From: Notolepis coatsorum | Taxonomy: Eukaryota > Chordata > Actinopteri > Aulopiformes > Paralepididae | Length of the DNA stretch: 64,000 nucleotides | Reading direction: 5' to 3' | Assembly (NCBI GenBank): GCA_963971535.1 | Contig: OZ020589.1 | Span: forward strand, 78,338,347-78,402,346 | Shown: positions 41,832 through 55,729 of the stretch, in pieces | Layout: each line of letters starts with the position of its first letter | Numbering within the stretch: the first letter of the stretch is position 1 | Notes under the pieces: generated by a model | The model's input: only the letters and a program-made list of their open reading frames with translations | What the model was told of the DNA's origin: nothing | Database searches by the model: none | Program-made: the position numbers and the translations under genes

Positions 41832-43344
41832 TGCTTATTTTCAGTCAAAACAGTCAGTTACAATTTTGTGATAATTACATCACCTCCTTGACTCGGTCTG
41901 CAGCAGGTCTCTCCACTCATGGAAACACCGATTTTGTTTGGGTAAGTGTTAGCACAACTAATGTTAATGGTTAGCTTGCCACAACACAAAGCTTGTCCGT
42001 ACCAATAGTCTATGAAAGCTATGCAAAGTTGTTGGCACAATTTGGAAATGCACAAACACAAACCTCTATTTTTATTATGTTTTAGCTAGCTGTATTCCAA
42101 ATTTCCAATGCAACAAACTTTTCACGCTAAACGTTTACTCCTCAGGCTTCCACTCTTGTCTTCCTGCAATAACTCACACCTTGCAAGATTCAGAAAGTGA
42201 TTTCAGTTTCAGTGGTAAAAACAAGCACTATCGGCTACAGATGGTCCGATCCATGACTGATCCATTACAAAGTTGTCATAAAGCGTTCTGCTCCACTAGT
42301 TGAGATGAGGGAAAATGTGTCTAGCTTTCATCCCTGAATGGATTCAGCTTCATGAGATATTGGCTAAAAGTTAAGATTTGTATTACATTAGCCTAGCGTT
42401 ATATAGCAACTCTCTCCCTTCTCTCTTCCTCCCTCTCCCCTCCCACTCCTGGTCTGTTAGCTGAGGTCGTGTTCTCTGTCTTGAGGCGCTAACAACATTT
42501 AGCTTGGTTGCTAACTATCTAACAAAGCTAACTGTTGATGACAGTTTTTAGATTGCAAGTTAAAATAGACCTAACATTGTGGCTCTTAAACAAAAACTTC
42601 TAAAATAGATCCAGTTTCTCCTTGATTAGTCCAGTAAACTGTGCAGGCAAGCCAGCATAGCAAGAAAAGTCTAGCATCAACTAGGGCTAGGCTGTCAATC
42701 AAAATGGTCACAGGAGCGACTGAACTCTTGAACTGGCCAGACTTGAGAAAGGCACCTACACCTGGTTACACAATAATAATTAATCTATACATGTTTTCTT
42801 TAGTTGTTCATGCATATGTCAAATTAATTAGGTTGGTGTTATTGCTTTTAGATTGATCATAATGATGCATGTGCTAGTATGCAGCTGTTTGATTATTTTA
42901 AAACATTCAACATTATACAAATCTTTTTATTTCTTATTTTTGTATTAATTAACGAAAATATGGGATTGGTATCAGCAGATACTCAAGGTTGTGGTATCGA
43001 AACTGAATAAGTGCTCTCCAAATAGTGCTCTCCAGCCATCCCTAACCACAATACCACCTACTGTGGGATTGAGCTCATTATCGTCATCACGGCAAATCTT
43101 CTTTTTTGTATTTCATTCCATTTTCGCTGGTGAAAGTACGTATGCGATATGAGATGTAAGCTTCTCATATAAACACAATATCATTGTTTAGTTATCATCA
43201 TCATTACCAGTTTCAATGCCATTATATAATTTCCGCTCTGCACCCTATTTAATACATTGTCACTGTTCGCCCATTCACAGTGCATAATTGCCTATTTGGT
43301 CAGAGAATTACGGTAATCACTTTCTGATTCGGCACGTGTCATAT
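41832..43344. other. No gene or clear element seen
   Basis: AT-rich sequence without a convincing coding frame. Possible transposon edges exist (tggtatcgaaactg and agccatccctaac near 42991-43045; actagggctaggctg near 42661), but no partner end was found. Confidence 0.4.
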
Positions 43345-44690
<1,346 letters not shown>

Positions 44691-45166
44691 TAGGGCTAAC
44701 CTTAGATTTTTTTTTGGAATTCGAAGCTTCTGGGCCAAGATTCGATTTTAATTCATAGCTTCGAAATAATAATAATAAAAAAAAATATATATATATATAT
44801 TTTTTTTTTATGTTGTGGGACTTGTACAGCACTTTGTTCAACTTTGTCAGTGCTGTAAAGTTTAAACCTTTTTAAATCTTAGACAAACTAAACACTTATT
44901 AATATTGTAAGCCGTCATTTGAGGCTTTATAAAAGCAGCACAATGAACACAAATCTGTCAGTGTCGAGTCCGACCTCATCTTAACAAACCGCATTGCTTG
45001 TTGTAATTAACAAAGAGAGGCAGAGTTGATTTTGCAAAAAAAAGAAGAAAAAAAATGCATATATATATATATATAGTTTTTTACATAATCGAATTTTATT
45101 TTCATATTCGAATCCCATGCCCATCGAACGAAGCTTCGAAGCGTCGAAGTATTTAAGACAGCCATA
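44691..45166. mobile_element. hAT element of the 'cttcgaagct' family, copy 2
   Basis: Starts tagggctaaccttagat and ends cgaagtatttaagacagccata. Flanked by perfect 8-bp duplications aaaatgac at 44683-44690 and 45167-45174. Shares terminal ttcgaagc motifs and the ttgtgggacttgtacagcac phrase with copy 1 (5335-6330). It is half the length because the middle of copy 1 is missing. Non-coding. Confidence 0.9.
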
Positions 45167-45174
45167 AAAATGAC

Positions 45175-46742
45175 TAAAACGTTAGAACTTATTATGACTA
45201 AAGACCTTTGATCTCAGAATCAGAAACACAATCAAACCATATCCAATCTGCTTCCTTGAAGAGATTGCTTAATCTACCGGGTTACCCTGATTGGCCCATC
45301 AGTCAGTCTGTCAATTGTCAGTAGTTGTAAAGGATATCCACTAGCTAGTCCACAAACGAACAAGGAATGAAACTAGTTTGCTACAATTTAGTTAATTTTA
45401 GTGGTTCAAAAACATCCACAGCAACTGTGACCAATTTGTGACCAAACTGACCACACTGGTCCCATGAATTTGTTTACACTTGAAAGCTTCATGTATTATG
45501 ATTAGAGATGTAACGGTATGAAAATCTCATATCATGATTATAGTGACCAAAATGATCACGGTTCATTATCGTGGCAATTGTTAATTGCTTTTTGTTTGCA
45601 TAAATTATTATATAAAACAAGTTTTTAATGATAAATACAATTGTAGCTGTATTTCTACCTATTTTACCATGGTTATCACTTGATCTCCTTTGAATGAATA
45701 GAAGGCCATTTTAGTGATTCAGTGCACAGATGATACACGTGAAGCTGAAAAAATCTAACTAAATCTAACATCTGACATAAAAATTCCACAATACGCTTTT
45801 TCTGACTATTGACATAATTGGTTCTTTAAATAATGTCAAATTCAATGTTAATATTTCAGTGAATTAAAAAAAACGACATTTAGGCTATGTATGTACTGAA
45901 TGATAATAGCAGTCTTCATAAATCATGATTATAGGACTCAATTAGTCAAGACCATGATTTGAAGTTACTTCGTGAGAATCACCGGTCTGTCAAAACAATA
46001 TAAAGTACTAACAAGCAAGTGATGTAGGCCCCATCTCTCTTTTTACAAGTTTAAATAGAAGACATTCTGCCATATAAGTTGTGCTCCCCCTTTCAGTTAC
46101 CAAACTGTCACAGAGAAGAATGAATTTGTCAAAATCTTTTTGCTTTTTGTTTTTGATCCTCTCACTCTGAATGGACGTGTCACGTGATGCCACTCGCTGT
46201 CAGTCTGTTTGTTTTCATTATTCCGCCAACAACCCCTTGGTGCCGTGCCAGGCAACGAGCACACTATTGAGCTTCACATCTCTTCAACTGTGGTGGAAAA
46301 GGGCAAAGCTAATACACTGCCTTAAACAGTAGAGGTGCTTTATCTTAGCAGAGACTCTGATATATAGGCTGTGTGTAGTCTGCTGTGTGCTGTCTGAGCA
46401 AACTGTGGCATAGCTTGTACAGTAGGAGGAGGAACACATGTGCACCAGCGCCACGTGTGTATGCGGGTACACAAGCTGGCCATGGAGGTCACAGAGTACA
46501 GTATGGCGCCCTCTCTGACAAGTAAACATGACCTTTGGTGCCACAATGAAAACTGCCATTCTTTATGACCTTGGTGCGCTCGATTGTTTGTGTTTCTGTT
46601 ATTACTCTCAAGAGGTCTAGGCCTAGCTGCACTGTAAATAGTATATATTTTTTAAAGATTTTATTGAAACATGTCGGTCGGATATCTGTCTTCTATACAT
46701 TTTGTGATTATACATTTGTAACACCCCCCAAAACCACTCACT
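45175..46742. other. No gene seen
   Basis: Mostly AT-rich. tagagatgtaacggtatg near 45504 looks like a hAT left end; no confident right end follows (cttcacatctcttc near 46271 is a weak candidate). Nothing else recognised. Confidence 0.4.
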
Positions 46743-46750
46743 CCGTTAAC

Positions 46751-47232
46751 TAGGGCTGCACGATTAATCGTTTTTTAATCGAAATCGCGATTTGGAATGA
46801 TGCAAATATCAAATCGCCAAGCCTGCAATTAATTTTTTTTTTTTTTTTTTTTTTTAACCAGGAAGTCCCATTGAGATACAAGATCTCCTTTGCAAGGTAT
46901 ACCTGGCCAAGATGACAGCAATAACATTTGCAATACATCACACAGCAATAAAATGTGCGATACATCACACAAGAACATAATAAATGTGCATGTATACAAT
47001 ACATCACATGTAAACACAAAGCAGAATAGTCTACATGATAGTAAAAGTGTATAATACAGGGTAATACAGTAATTTTGCAGTTGGGACCCGATTACAGAAA
47101 GCAGCAACATTCTTCTTGTAAATTTTTTATAATTATATATATAATATATATATATATATATAATCGCATCGCAATCGCAATATCTGTCAGAATAATCGCA
47201 ATTAGATTATTTCCCAAAATCGTGCAGCCCTA
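46751..47232. mobile_element. hAT element 'tagggctgcacgatt'
   Basis: Starts tagggctgcacgattaatcg and ends aaaatcgtgcagcccta. Flanked by perfect 8-bp duplications ccgttaac at 46743-46750 and 47233-47240. Inside is a poly-T run (46830-46856) followed by accaggaagtcccattgaga and tacaagatctcctttgcaag, a reverse-oriented fish LINE tail reaching to about 47110. Non-coding. Confidence 0.92.
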
Positions 47233-47240
47233 CCGTTAAC

Positions 47241-48159
47241 CTAACATTTTCTCTACTGTAAATACCCTCTTGTTGATATCGACTTGTGTGTATCGGAGGT
47301 CATTAGATAAATATATGCCATTCTCATGATCAAGTCAACATAACATGCATTTATGCTAAAAGGATGGTCTGAGTTAGACCATATCACAAAGGGCCAGACC
47401 TCAGGGGGCAGTAAGAGAGGTAGACTCCCTCCTCCACATGGGTTATCTGCATTTGAAATGGAGGGATTTAGAGCCTTCTACACAGAATCCTGCTGCTCCT
47501 CACCAGCCAATGGCTGGCTGTGTCTGGGTGGCTCTCTACCTTGCCGTAATGGCGGGTCACTGGCTCCCTTCCACTCGCTATGATTATAATGACCTTGGCG
47601 CGGCCAGGGCTTGAAAACATTGGATTAAGGGGAAAGGAAAATGAGGGGAGGTTTCCATTTCGCTCTTGGCATCAAATTTGTGAGGAATTTCTGCCAAGAA
47701 TCCCTCCACCCCTCCACCCCCCCCGGCGGCCACATCCCCCCTTAAGTTGATGGGGCTCAGGCGCTCTCGCGGTGTCGGCCGAGTGGAGCTCAAGCGAGTA
47801 ATGATACACAGGCTTTCACTTAGAAATGAATTAAAGGGCAAGAGAGAGGTGCTGGATGCTTCTTTCAGCATACGTTGACATAGAAGACATAGGAAACCTG
47901 TATTCAGTGAACGTTCACATTCAGGGGGGCCAACCTGTCCCATGACTTGATGGATAGTTGAATGGATTGTAATAGGAAACACGTGACTGAGGATGATGTA
48001 AATTTAAAGAAGTCTGGTATGTTTTAATAGGCCTGGGTTCAAAGAAGTAGCCAGAAAGATTCTTACGACGGATGTCATTTTGCCAGGTCAGCGTGGCTGT
48101 AACTAAGTGTGACACTTTGACTTGTTGAATACAAGACCTTTGTTATAGGAAGCATAGGT
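47241..48159. other. No transposon or gene recognised
   Basis: Higher-complexity sequence without clear repeats. A minus-strand frame of 132 codons (47584-47982) has a Gly-rich segment caused by a C-rich tract and resembles no family I know. This could be host intron or intergenic sequence. Confidence 0.4.
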
Positions 48160-48480
48160 ATTGGTTAAATCAAATCAAATTAATTTGTAAGGCCCGACAA
48201 CACACGTTAATGTCCCCATGGGCCGGACAAGTCTTCTTTAAACAAGTCAAGAAGAAACATAACAATAAGTCAAGAACAAAATAAGAACACCATAAGGTCC
48301 AACAAATTTAAAATAAATGCAAATAAATGAATGCAATGCGAACACTCCCAGACATACCCCGCGCGAAGGTAAGGAAAAACTCACTAAAACCTAACAATAG
48401 GGAAAAATGCACCACACACAAGGAGAGAAACCTTAGAAGGGCCATTCAAGGGGGGATCTCCCTTCTTAGATGTCGGTGAT
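48160..48480 (-). mobile_element. Fish non-LTR 3' region (reverse)
   Basis: From aaatcaaatcaaattaattt at the left to gatctcccttcttagatg at the right. On the minus strand it contains aaggtttctctcctt and gtgagtttttccttacc, phrases very common in 3' regions of fish LINEs. The family cannot be named here. Confidence 0.6.
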
Positions 48481-48785
48481 AGTAGTGTTGCAGACTGACA
48501 GTTGGTAAGCATGCACTCATGTGTGTAGTGAAACACAGATGAGTGCATGCAATAGCAACTGAACAAACTGAAAACGTGATCTTATTAGATAAAACAGATG
48601 ATGTATATATATTTTTATTGCATGTATGTTGACAAAGGGGACATAATTTGCAGTTGGAAAAAAAGTTATAAATCGCAATATATTGTAATTAACTCATTGA
48701 CTGCCGGGAATTAGTCGGGCCCCGTTCTAGCACTGTCACGCTTTAAAAGATAGGAGTGCGTCACCTTGTTTGTAGAGCTATATTC

Positions 48786-50220
48786 TAGGGATGCACCGAA
48801 TGGGAAATTCTTGGCCGAAACCGATACCGAAAATAGGAAACAGTTGGCCGAATGCCGAAAGGCCAAAAATGATTAATATAAATATATATATAATGTATAT
48901 CTTTTTTTTTCAGCTACCTGATTATGGCAAAAGACATGATTATGGCAAAACTTAACTTAAATAATATTAATAATCACTATTATGGGCCCATAAAACATTT
49001 ATTCAGCACTTTTGAATGCATACATTAATTCCAGACTGACTGCTGAAAGATTGTACAATTAAATTTTTTTCTCTTTGCATACAACAAAATGTGCATTAAA
49101 GTCAAGTGCATTTTCTTTTCTCTGTAGGATAACTACAACAAAGTGATCAGAACAGAGCCAAGGTGCTTTAAAACTGCATAACGATCTGCATGAAGACACA
49201 CACACAGGACTGTTGTATTTACTACATCTCCCATGACTCTTAGCGGGGGATGACGTAGCTTACGAGAGACGGGTCAAAGAGGAATGGAAGCGTTAGCTAG
49301 CGTAACGCTAATGTTAGTTCAAAAGGTTGTAACCGCGACGGGCATATAGCAGGGCTCCAGACTAACTTTTTTCACCACCGTCCCAGAACCGTCCCGAAAT
49401 ACAATTTTAACCGTCCCAAAGTGAATGTAACCATCCCAAAAATCAAATGTCATTTCTTTACTTTGGTTTTGTCGTCTATAGTTGTTATTGCCATAAGAAA
49501 CACCATTCAGAGAAGGGGAGAATACATTGATTTAGTCAAAAGGCTCCCAGGTGGAAAGATTTCACAAGAATAATTATGATTAAAAATAAATAAATATATA
49601 TATATAAAAAAAAGTGTTTAACAAGGTGCTAGTATAGGGATATTTGGTCACGGTGCTGTTATAGTCAACCAATTGGAGCCATGTTGATTATTCCTTCCAT
49701 AGGAAAATATATTTAAATGTATTTGTATTTTTCGTTTTAGTTTTTTTTGTTATTACAAATGTGTGTGTTTATGGTTGAAAATGTTAGAGATAAATAAAGA
49801 TCAAATCAAATCTAACTGAATAAGTTATCGCTCTTCTAACAAGAAAGAAAAACGTAGTTTAGCTTTAAACTATATAATGTCATTGCGTCCAGAGATTCCA
49901 CCTTTGATAACTAAAGTAATGACACTTGACTAGTAATGAAACATGTCCCTTAGATCGCGCTGTCCTCCTGGTCGATATTGATAACTGCTGCTAAAATAAA
50001 ATAAAATAAGTCCCGAGTCGAGACGAATCCCAATAGTATGCAACTGCAGAGCCGCAGAGCCAGGGGCGCTTTCAGGTCCGGTCACAGGCCCGCTCAACAG
50101 CGCCCCCCACCCAACGGCTGAATTGCCAATGGCTGAATTGGAGTATTGGACTGTGCACTGAGCCTTTTTAACCATTTTCGGCAGACATTTTTCGGTGGCC
50201 GAATTTTCGGTGCATCCCTA
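48786..50220. mobile_element. hAT element 'tagggatgcaccgaa' inside copy f
   Basis: Starts tagggatgcaccgaatggg and ends gaattttcggtgcatcccta. Flanked by perfect 8-bp duplications ctatattc at 48778-48785 and 50221-50228. Subterminal gccgaa motifs occur on both sides. A fragment of the cagggctccagactaac family (compare 8336-9751) lies at about 49352-49440. No coding sequence recognised. Confidence 0.9.
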
Positions 50221-50427
50221 CTATATTCTATATTATAGCTATGGATACAATACTCTGGCCCATTTGACATCACCTATCTATCGTTCAATATGTGAAAAAG
50301 AATAAATGTTTCCATCCATACATTCACGTGTTATACCGTGGTGAATATAAGTATCGTTATAGCGTGGTCTGTGGTAATTCCCGAAAGGCTGAGTAATAGG
50401 CTTATACCGTAATTCCTTTAATAGTGT

Positions 50428-50770
50428 AGGGTTGGGCATCGTTTGGATTTGAACGATTCCGGTTCCGATTCCGATTCTCCATATCGATTCCTGTTCTAAA
50501 CGATTCTCGCTTCCGATTCTTTGAGGTGCAGGTCAAAACAGGTCACAGCTTATTTCGAAGGAGATTTTTTTTTTTCTTTTTTTTTTCAAAAAGAAAATCA
50601 TACTATTCACATTTTCAGTTGACTTGATACAGTTTAATTTGGTTGCTGTACTGTAACTAGGGTATTAATTAACAAAGTAAAAAAAAATCGAAATTTAGAA
50701 TCGAAATTAAAATATGTTAATGAAGTTAGGAACCGGTTCCTATTAGAACCGGTTTTCGGTGCCCAACCCT
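50428..50770. mobile_element. hAT-like MITE in the TIR of the pogo element
   Basis: Starts agggttgggcatcgttt and ends ttcggtgcccaaccct. Flanks are aatagtgt (50420-50427) and aatagtga (50771-50778), 7 of 8. Subterminal gattcc and accggtt motifs. The target lies within the terminal repeat of the pogo-like element. Confidence 0.85.
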
Positions 50771-51104
50771 AATAGTGACCCAGGCTTGTATTTGTTTCAA
50801 CTGTAGCGGGTACCAGGCTTTTATTGAAAGGAGGCATGTATAAGAGAGAGGCCTATATTTCAAATGTTCAAACGGATCATAATGAATAAATCAACATTTT
50901 GTGTCAGTTTGAACCCAGTAAAATGTACTGGGTTCATTTATTGAAACCAAGTACTGTATGAAATAGTAAACAGTGCAATTACAGGTGGTCACTGGTCATT
51001 TCAACGTTTTCAAAGTAAAATCAAGTAACTTTACCTGAGTAAAATAGTGCAATCACAATACTGGTATAAACAATTCTGAGGTAGGCTTACTCTCTTGGTA
51101 AACA

Positions 51105-52069
51105 TTAACACATTCGGGGCCATTTGGGGCCGTCTAATATCACTCTAGACGGCCAGCATTTCAAAACAGACTTGCGTAGTTCGTGAGGCTGTTTGTAGAG
51201 CTAAATCTATACTTTATAGTATTGCTATCTGTCCATTCTCATTGTCAATTGAGACCATAAACCGTCCCTTCAAAATGGCTTAAAGAAATAATTTTTTCAT
51301 CAATACGTTCTCATTTTATAGCATCTTGAATATTATTATATGGGATTTGCGTTATATGGGATTTGGGCTGGTATATTTCCTGGAAGGCGAGATATAAGGC
51401 GCTAAGCTAGTAACGTTAAATCCAATGGCATTTCGGCTATAGAGAAGCTAGAGTTAAAAATCAAACTGCATATGATCGATATGATGGTCCACCATGAATG
51501 CATGAAAGGGGGGGGGGGGCGTCATTTCTGATTATTGATTACCAATAACAACATTAGCCTCAGTGGCCTCATTCGCTGACCGGGTGGATTGCTATCAAAG
51601 CAAGGCCCGACCAAGCTGAAATTGACGTCAAATCGATTTTACCTGTGACCGGTTGGACTGCAAAAAGGATTTCCCAGTTATCGATCGCCATCTGGTAGAT
51701 CGATATGTCCATTGGCTGATCATATATTCCTTTGCTGCACACTGAAATCTGCGTCCCAAAACGTATTCCGTGCTACATGCTACAGGCATAGCTTCAGGTT
51801 AGCAGAAAACTACATTGAAGATCCAGAAAAAACAAGACAACTTCTGCCACAGGGAACACTGCATTATCGAGACAGCGCCCCTACGAGAATCTGGTCGGTA
51901 ATGCACTTTTTCTAATTCAAAGAGTAGGGTACTTCTGCAGTGCCGCTCGGTGACATTGAGTAGGTTATTAAAATGGAATAAAAGCCAAAACAACCTAGCC
52001 ACAGACATGTCCGTGGATGGCCCTCTAGCGAAACACGGACATCTCCGTGGCTGGGCGCCAATGTGTTAA
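51105..52069 (-). mobile_element. PiggyBac-like TTAA element, copy g, inside the pogo element
   Basis: TTAA at 51105-51108 and 52066-52069. Left end ttaacacattcggggcca, right end gggcgccaatgtgttaa. Family hallmarks: catgaatgcatgaaaggggg near 51492, then ttttacctgtgacc near 51637 (a donor-like site on the minus strand), and gatcgccatctggtag next to it. A pair of inverted motifs, gacatgtccgtgg and acatctccgtggc, lies at the right end. Length 965 bp, non-coding. Confidence 0.8.
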
Positions 52070-52581
52070 CACCATACCATTTATATGGTATTTACTGCAC
52101 AGCCAGCATATAACAACAATAACAAAATATATTGCCTATGGTAAATACCATAAAAACATCAACACAGTGCAACAGTGTCAATTTAACTTGAAATATAACT
52201 TCAACTGAGGTAGACTACCACAATACTGTGGTCCATCCTATTTATTGCCCATTCAAATACCTGTATATAGGCCTATATACAGTTAGGCTAATAACAGTCA
52301 AGTTCAGCTGCAAATAATAAAATAAAAATAAAAGATATGGTACAGTATTAACTATAACATCATCAATGCAGCTTACATGAACAAAACAGTGCAACAGTGA
52401 TCAATTTAACTTCTGCAAATTACAACTTCAACTCCTAAATGCCCAACAACAGTCAGATTCAGCCGCAAATACAATCTGAACAACAAAAAAAATCCTACAG
52501 CTTAATGTAGTTAACAAAACAGTGCAACAGTTTGTAAAGTGAAATCACCTTACCTTGATGCTTTGCTAAAAGAATTACAGG

Positions 52582-53979
52582 TCACTCACTAATATCCGAC
52601 TCAAATCCGAGGAATTCCTCCTCCGAGCTACTAGTATCATTGTCCTGATCATCCAGTACAACAAGTTCGTTGTTAAGCAGCTCCTCTTCATCTTCCTCTT
52701 CCTCGGCTGCGCGCCTGTTCTCCTCGTCTTGCTGTCGGAGTTGGGCCAGGGCCTCTCGACCTGCGGCGCAGGGCTGTCCCTCCCTGAAGCAGAGGATGCG
52801 GTCGTCTTCACTCTCGTCAGGATTCACAGTCTGTCCACAAACTTTGAAAGACTTTATGATCAGATCTTTGTCCAACTTGTCCCAGGCAGTAAGCACCCAG
52901 TCCACAAGCAGGCGCCGGGCGGGGGCTCTTGGGTTACCTCCGGTTGTGTACGTCTTGTCTACGTCTCCAGCCATCCACTGATCGTAGGACTCGTGTAGAC
53001 TCGCCTTGAAGGGCTGATTCCACATCACATCAGGTGCTTGGACATATTTTGTGCAGCCTCCCGGAATCACTGCGGTTGTCATCTTGTAGCCTCTCAGTTC
53101 AGCTTTGGTGGCGACACTGATGTGGCAGCGGTACGCATCCCACACCAGGAGGCGTGGGGTGAAACAGAATTTTCCCACCACTGACTTGAGCCAATCTGTG
53201 ATAAGATCATCATTCATCCAGCCATTCTGAGATGTGGCGATCACTGCTTTGGAGATCTGTTCATTCATTGCCTTCACTTCACGAATAGCCCCTTTGAAGA
53301 CGATATACGGCTTGAGTTTAGTGCCGTCAGCCTTGGCAGCCAGGACAACGGTGAGATGGCTTTTCTCGTGTCCTGTTGTTTTCAGCGACACACTCTTTGT
53401 GCCTCTGGCGTCAATAGTAGTGGGAGACACCATATCGAACCAAACGGCAGTCTCGTCCATTGCAATGATGTCCTTCTCTAAAATCCCTTTAGAGCTGACA
53501 GCCTTGCCAACGTAGTCAACAAATGAAAGTTTCTCAGTGAGTTAATCCGGATCTTTCTGTGCCATAGTGGTGCGTCGTCTCAGCGACAGGCCGTTGCGGT
53601 GTAGAAACTTCTCTAGCCAACCTTTACTGGCCACAAACGCCTTGCCTCCATCACTCACTGTTGGGTAGATTTCCATTGCTTTTCTTTGTATCATTTTGCG
53701 CGACACACGGTTGTGTTTGTCGCGCAATGCATAAATCCACTCGGAAAGTAGTGTCTCCATCTCCTCGCTCACTTTTTTTCTCCCTCCTCCAGTTATGCAT
53801 GCTCTTTTACCGTCAGCTGCTTTCAGCTCATTCCTTTGTTTTTTCCAATATCGGATTTGTCTGGAATCAATGTTAAAGTGCTTTGCGGCTTTCTCTCCCG
53901 AATGCTCCGCCGCATACCTCAAAACGTCCTCTTTAAACTTAACGTCAAACTTTCGTCTCTGTTTAGTACCAGTAGCCAT
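52582..53979 (-). pseudogene. Pogo-like (POGK-type) transposase with one in-frame stop
   Basis: From ATG 53979 the first part (145 residues, to 53542) starts MATGTKQRRKFDVKFKEDVL, a Brinker-type helix-turn-helix, followed by a CENP-B-like HTH region (SRKMIQRKAMEIYP, GWLEKFLHRNGLSLRRRT). One stop (taa, 53542-53544) interrupts the frame after QKDPD. The same frame then continues directly as LTEKLSFVDYV and the DDE domain: AMDETAVWFD (first Asp), RLLVWDAYRCH (second Asp) and GGCTKYVQAPDVMWNQPFK (third Asp). The C-terminus is acidic (EEEEDEEELL) to the stop at 52582. There are 466 codons in all, full length for the family. The transposase would cut and paste DNA at TA sites. Only this single nonsense change is visible, so it is a young relic. 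Confidence 0.88.
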
Positions 53980-54480
53980 GCTTGCTCTGTTGTTGTTGTG
54001 TTACGTGCTGCGCGCGACCCGTGTTCCATATACGGAAGTAAGGGGAGGTTCGCTCACGCGTATATTAGTAACCCGGCTTGTATTAGGAGGTCGGCTTATA
54101 ATTGCTTATTTCAACAGCGCACCCGGTCATTAATAGAGAGTCAGTTTTTAATTGAATACAGGTCACTATTAGAGGATTTACAGTATGTAAATTCTACTAT
54201 AAACGTTGCCATTTCTTGCCTGTACACGCTATTATTCGCAAATCAAATCTATATCATAGATATTATGTCCCATCATGAATGCATGAAAGGGGGGGGGGGG
54301 TCGTTTCTGATTATTTGATTGGCAGTAACGGCATTCGTATTGAACACTAAAAACGCTTATCAGCCCGATCGGTATAAAAGCATTGCACGATCAAGCTAAA
54401 ATTAACGTCAGATAGTCCTTACCTGTGATCGGGAGTATTCCGAAAATAATATTCTAATAGTTTGATCGCCATCTGGTACA

Positions 54481-54626
54481 TGAATGAATGAATGAATGAA
54501 AACTTTATTTAACAGATTGCAGAATGGGTACAATACAGTACGGCTCAATACATACAATTGTTAAGGGGATGCAGACCTGAGAAAGACGTTTGTCTTGTTT
54601 CCATCAGGGTCCCCCATTTTCAATTC
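54481..54626 (-). mobile_element. Short non-LTR tail with (tgaa)n
   Basis: From tgaatgaatgaatgaatgaa through tttaacagattgcagaatgg to ccccattttcaattcata. Almost identical to 21289-21428. Inserted in copy f of the piggyBac-like family, whose sequence (gatcgccatctggtaca) stops there and resumes at taggtgtcc. Confidence 0.85.
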
Positions 54627-55020
54627 ATATAGGTGTCCATTTCTATGTCGATTTCGTCCACGGCATAACCCACCACAACATATGGATCAGGGATATTTGA
54701 CGTGCTTCAATGGAACCGAGAGAACCGCTCCATTCGCCCGACAAGGAAAGGTGAGACGGAGACATTTGGCCGTTACACAGGCCAAGATACAAGGTTACAA
54801 AGGGTGCTGGATACCGCCGTCTAGCTGGATGCGGCCGGTATTGCACTTTGGCGATCTCAGACTCATTCCATATGGTAACACTGAGGTCCCCGGATGAATA
54901 ATGAATACAAATATTGAAAAAAAGGAAAAACTATCAAATAACGTATATAAACGTGGTTGGCGTTCAGCGATTGTCGGCCAAACGCGTATATATAAGCGCT
55001 GTTGGCGGGGATTGAGTTAA

Positions 55021-55346
55021 GCAATATCACACGAAAGGGAGTGCTGTTTTATGGCTGATATTCAGTACTCTGCCTGCAGCCTCGTACCTACAACCGTATC
55101 ACAGACATGCTGATATTCTGTATAACAGCATGACCTCGAGTGTGATGTTGCTTTTATACAACAATTCTACAATCGCCATTTATTAGGTAACAGTAATTAG
55201 TGACAACAGATTATGCTTTATTTGTTTATTTATTCATTTATTTAGTTCCGCCAACAAATAGTTCCACAACTGTGCTCTTGAACTTGGACCGTTGACTAAT
55301 TAACGGTTATTTACACAACACATGTACAGTGGAGTGATACATATAC
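55021..55346. other. No gene seen
   Basis: AT-rich and unassigned; atttgtttatttattcattt near 55219 is simple sequence. Confidence 0.4.
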
Positions 55347-55721
55347 TAGTGATGCACGATATATCAGCCGGCAATATAATATCGGTCGATATGGCCGTTT
55401 TTTTACACATCTGTATCGGTCCGATATCAAGAGAGGGCTGATACGGGCCGATATAATTATTATTATAATTTCTTTTTTATTATAATTTTTTTATACATGT
55501 TTTGGCCTTAAATAGTTTCAAAAAATATCAGTCATTTCTGAAAATAAATTACAAAAGTAAAAAAATTATGCGTTTTGGAAAATAGCTCTTTATTTGATCA
55601 TCATAAAAAGGTGTTTTCTATACAGAGATATCGACATCGGTAAATATCGGTATCAGCCAGAACAGCAATATTAATATCGGTTATCGGTATCTGCCACAAT
55701 TTTCACATCGGTGCATCACTA
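55347..55721. mobile_element. hAT MITE 'tagtgatgcacgatat', copy 2
   Basis: Starts tagtgatgcacgatatat and ends cacatcggtgcatcacta. Flanked by perfect 8-bp duplications acatatac at 55339-55346 and 55722-55729. Whole-length match to 24469-24839, including tttggccttaaatagtttca and tgcgttttggaaaatagctc. Confidence 0.93.
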
Positions 55722-55729
55722 ACATATAC

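Larger units (their letters stand above)
50421..54169 (-). mobile_element. Pogo/Tigger-like DNA transposon
   Basis: Inserted at a TA dinucleotide (50419-50420 and 54170-54171). Ends are atagtgacc (left, interrupted by a hAT element after its first bases) and ggtcactat (right). Alignment with copy e shows the uninterrupted site cctttagagg, confirming a TA duplication typical of the Tc1/mariner/pogo group. The transposase gene (52582-53979) is on the minus strand. Downstream of it, imperfect repeats with the phrase cagtgcaacagt occur near 52166, 52389 and 52520. Two later insertions: 50428-50770 and 51105-52069. Confidence 0.88.
48689..55020 (-). mobile_element. PiggyBac-like TTAA element, copy f, split by several insertions
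   Basis: TTAA at 48689-48692 and 55017-55020. Left end ttaactcattgactgccg, right end ttggcggggattgagttaa. After removing the insertions at 48786-50220, 50421-54169 and 54481-54626, the remaining sequence aligns in reverse with copy e over its whole length: tataccgtggtgaatataag near 50333, gcatgaaagggggg near 54283, a donor-like caggtaagg on the minus strand near 54420, and ataccgccgtctagctgg near 54809. Net length about 1 kb. Confidence 0.85.

Noticed and set aside
45504..46285. hAT element starting tagagatgtaacggtatg
   Set aside because: A left end only; the possible right end (cttcacatctcttc) matches weakly and no target duplication is seen.
47584..47982. 132-codon minus-strand frame as a host exon
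   Set aside because: No recognisable domain; the Gly run comes from a C-rich tract; no supporting splice or codon pattern could be judged by eye.
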